Assembly (NCBI GenBank): GCA_958439425.1 | Contig: CAUBVH010000019.1 | Coordinates: 1-30,495, forward strand | DNA: 30,495 nucleotides | From: an uncultured Collinsella sp. | GTDB lineage: Bacteria > Actinomycetota > Coriobacteriia > Coriobacteriales > Coriobacteriaceae | Direction: 5' to 3' | In this document: positions 28,937 to 30,495 of the stretch, in pieces | Numbering within the stretch: the stretch's first letter is position 1 | Layout of the letters: each line of letters opens with the position of its first letter | The notes under the pieces: model-generated | What the model was told of the DNA's origin: nothing | Seen by the model: the letters and a program-made list of their open reading frames with translations, nothing else | The model's database searches: none | Program-made: the position numbers and the translations under genes

Positions 28937-30220
28937 ATGTCACTTGCAGCTCAACAATCGCTCGAATCCCACTACGTTATGCACACCTTTGGCCGCTCAC
29001 CGGTCGAGTTTGTCGAAGGCCACGGTATGAAGCTCACCGGCGACGATGGCCGTGAATACCTCGATTTTCTTGCCGGCATCGGCGTGTGCAGCCTAGGTCA
29101 TGGCAACCTGGCTGTGCTCTCGGCACTTGAGGCACAGACCAAAAAGCTCATGCATGTCTCCAATTACTTCTACATTGAGCAGCGCGGACAGGTCGCGGCG
29201 CTGCTGTCCAAGCTTGCTAACGACGACGCAGATGGTGCGCGCGTGCTTGCCGATGCCATTGCCGCCGGCGATGAGACCACGGCAGCTGCTCTTGGTGCCC
29301 CGGCTGCGGACGAGCAGGTGTGGGAGACCTTCTTTGCCAACTCCGGCGCCGAGGCCAACGAGGGCTCGATGAAGCTCGCGCGCCTGTACGCCAAGCGTGC
29401 CGGTAACGGCGGCAACACCATCGTGTGCATGCGCGGCGGCTTCCACGGCCGTACGCTCGAGACCATTGCCGCCACCATGCAGGATTGGCTGCAGGATAGT
29501 TTCCGCCCACTGCCGGGTGGCTTTGTGGCCTGCACGCCCAACGATATCGATGAACTGCGTGCGATCTTTAAGCAGCTGGGGAGCGAAATTTGTGCCGTGA
29601 TGCTCGAGCCGATCCAGGGTGAGAGCGGCGTGCACCCCATGACCGAGGAGTTTATGGCGGCAGCGCACGACCTGGCACACGAAGTGGGCGCCGTGCTTAT
29701 CGCCGACGAGGTCCAGTGCGGCATCTTCCGCTCCGGCAAGCCGTTTGCATTCCAAACCTATGGCGTGGAACCCGACATCATGAGCCTTGCCAAGGGCATT
29801 GCTGATGGCGTGCCCATGGGTGCCGTCGTGGCAAAGAAGGAGATTGCCGACGTGTTTAAGCCGGGCGACCACGGCTCGACCTTTGGCGGTAGCTGCTTGG
29901 CCATCGCGGCGTGTGCCGCGACGCTCTCCGCGCTCGTGCACGGCGATTATGCCGACCATGTTGCCAAGGTAGGCGCCTATATGGAGGCAAAGCTCGCCAA
30001 GCTGCCGAACGTGACCGAGGTGCGTGGCCGCGGCTTGATGCTCGGCTGCGATCTGGACGATACTGTGGGTGATGCACACGACGTTGTGGCCCGTGCATTG
30101 GGGGCTGGTGCCGTGATTAACGCTACGGGTGCCCATACGCTGCGTTTCTTGCCGCCGCTCGTCTGCGAGGAAGCCGACGTGGACAGTCTGATCGAGATCC
30201 TGTCGGACGTTTTGGCCTAA
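28937..30220 (+). CDS. argD: Acetylornithine aminotransferase with an insertion
   Basis: ArgD is a PLP enzyme that converts N-acetylglutamate semialdehyde to N-acetylornithine using glutamate. Class III transaminase features are ANSGAEANEGSMKLARLY, GGFHGRTLETIAAT, IADEVQCG with the PLP-ring Asp257, and MSLAKGIADGVPMGAV with the Schiff-base Lys286. The ATG at 28937 follows GAAAGG by six bases. Residues about 95-130 form an Ala- and Asp-rich insertion before FFANSGAEAN that I do not expect in ArgD, making the protein 427 rather than ~400 residues. It is the last gene of the cluster, with a terminator 26 bases on. Ornithine or succinyl-diaminopimelate activity is also possible. Confidence 0.94.
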   Translation: MSLAAQQSLESHYVMHTFGRSPVEFVEGHGMKLTGDDGREYLDFLAGIGVCSLGHGNLAVLSALEAQTKKLMHVSNYFYIEQRGQVAALLSKLANDDADGARVLADAIAAGDETTAAALGAPAADEQVWETFFANSGAEANEGSMKLARLYAKRAGNGGNTIVCMRGGFHGRTLETIAATMQDWLQDSFRPLPGGFVACTPNDIDELRAIFKQLGSEICAVMLEPIQGESGVHPMTEEFMAAAHDLAHEVGAVLIADEVQCGIFRSGKPFAFQTYGVEPDIMSLAKGIADGVPMGAVVAKKEIADVFKPGDHGSTFGGSCLAIAACAATLSALVHGDYADHVAKVGAYMEAKLAKLPNVTEVRGRGLMLGCDLDDTVGDAHDVVARALGAGAVINATGAHTLRFLPPLVCEEADVDSLIEILSDVLA

Positions 30221-30245
30221 CACAGCGAAATAACTTAACTTTGAC

Positions 30246-30305
30246 CGGGTTCCGGACTGCGGACGTGCCCTATGTGGCATGATTCAGCGGTCTGGAGCCC
30301 GTTTT
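30246..30305 (+). terminator. Terminator of the argCJBD operon
   Basis: CGGGTTCCGGACTGC (30246-30260) pairs along its length with 30287-30301 (15 pairs, three of them G-U), followed by TTTT. A short GTGCC/GGCAT stem can form within the loop. Confidence 0.7.
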
Positions 30306-30495
30306 GCCTTAGATTTGCTAAGGCGGGGAGACCTGCTGGTCAAATAACATTAAATATGAGTACTGTTACCGATTTGGTCGCAGCAATTTTGGACTAATAA
30401 GACCAGATGGCAAGTCGAAATGGCGATGAATGCACGATTTTGGGTAGCGCACAGAGATGTGGTGTAAGAGGCGGGGCATGCCCCGCCTCCGCCCT
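30306..30495. other. Non-coding tail with AT-rich stretch and two small palindromes
   Basis: No gene is visible. GCCTTAG (30306-30312) pairs with CTAAGGC (30318-30324). An AT-rich stretch around 30343-30358 could be the promoter of a gene beyond the window. GAGGCGGGGC and GCCCCGCCTC (30468-30489) form a perfect 22-base palindrome running almost to the window edge, possibly part of a larger hairpin cut by the end. Confidence 0.5.

Overview
The window looks like chromosomal DNA from a high-GC Gram-positive bacterium, most likely a coriobacterium close to Collinsella. This is inference from gene content and style: GC-rich codon use, an AmaP/DUF2273/Asp23 cluster, type III pantothenate kinase, a fused EcfA ATPase, and strong AAGGAG-type ribosome binding sites. 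No search could be run. I see no phage, plasmid, insertion sequence, CRISPR, tRNA or rRNA gene.

Layout. 1-3214: a terminator for an unseen upstream gene, then a DUF389 membrane protein and an OPT-family transporter, both on the minus strand. 3407-9549: plus-strand housekeeping genes (coaX, a dCMP deaminase-like gene, a NifU-domain iron-sulphur protein gene, lgt, a large polytopic membrane protein, and a YebC-family gene). 9716-11197: a tight amaP-like/DUF2273/asp23 envelope-stress cluster. 11404-13893: a YitT-family protein and a zinc-ribbon/DUF4013 membrane protein with a Glu-Pro tail. 14034-17301: a divergent pair, an M20 amidohydrolase (minus) and a YtcJ-like amidohydrolase (plus). 17302-18221: about 0.9 kb without a recognisable gene but rich in inverted repeats. 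18222-20249: groES-groEL. 20276-20833: another repeat-rich spacer ending in an FMN riboswitch. 20844-25074: an ECF vitamin transporter operon (S component, fused A1-A2 ATPase, T component) that runs on into two tandem PNPOx-like flavoprotein genes. 25332-30220: argC-argJ-argB-argD behind candidate ARG boxes, closed by a terminator. The last ~190 bases are non-coding.

How the genes work together. The FMN riboswitch most likely controls riboflavin import (RibU-type S component with EcfA and EcfT). The two small flavin-binding-like proteins probably share that transcript, which would link cofactor supply to cofactor users. argCJBD give the cyclic acetyl route from N-acetylglutamate to ornithine, with ArgJ recycling the acetyl group. 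AmaP, the DUF2273 protein and Asp23 form a membrane-anchored complex in related Gram-positives.

Most unusual observation. The groESL operon is bracketed by two 145-bp nested palindromes (17908-18052 and 20276-20420). Each has perfect 38-bp arms, a 69-bp centre and an inner hairpin exactly at the midpoint, yet their sequences are unrelated. A second repeat family consists of short intergenic hairpins whose loops share a GGGACAGG core. One 55-bp version occurs twice in opposite orientation with about 51 of 55 bases identical.
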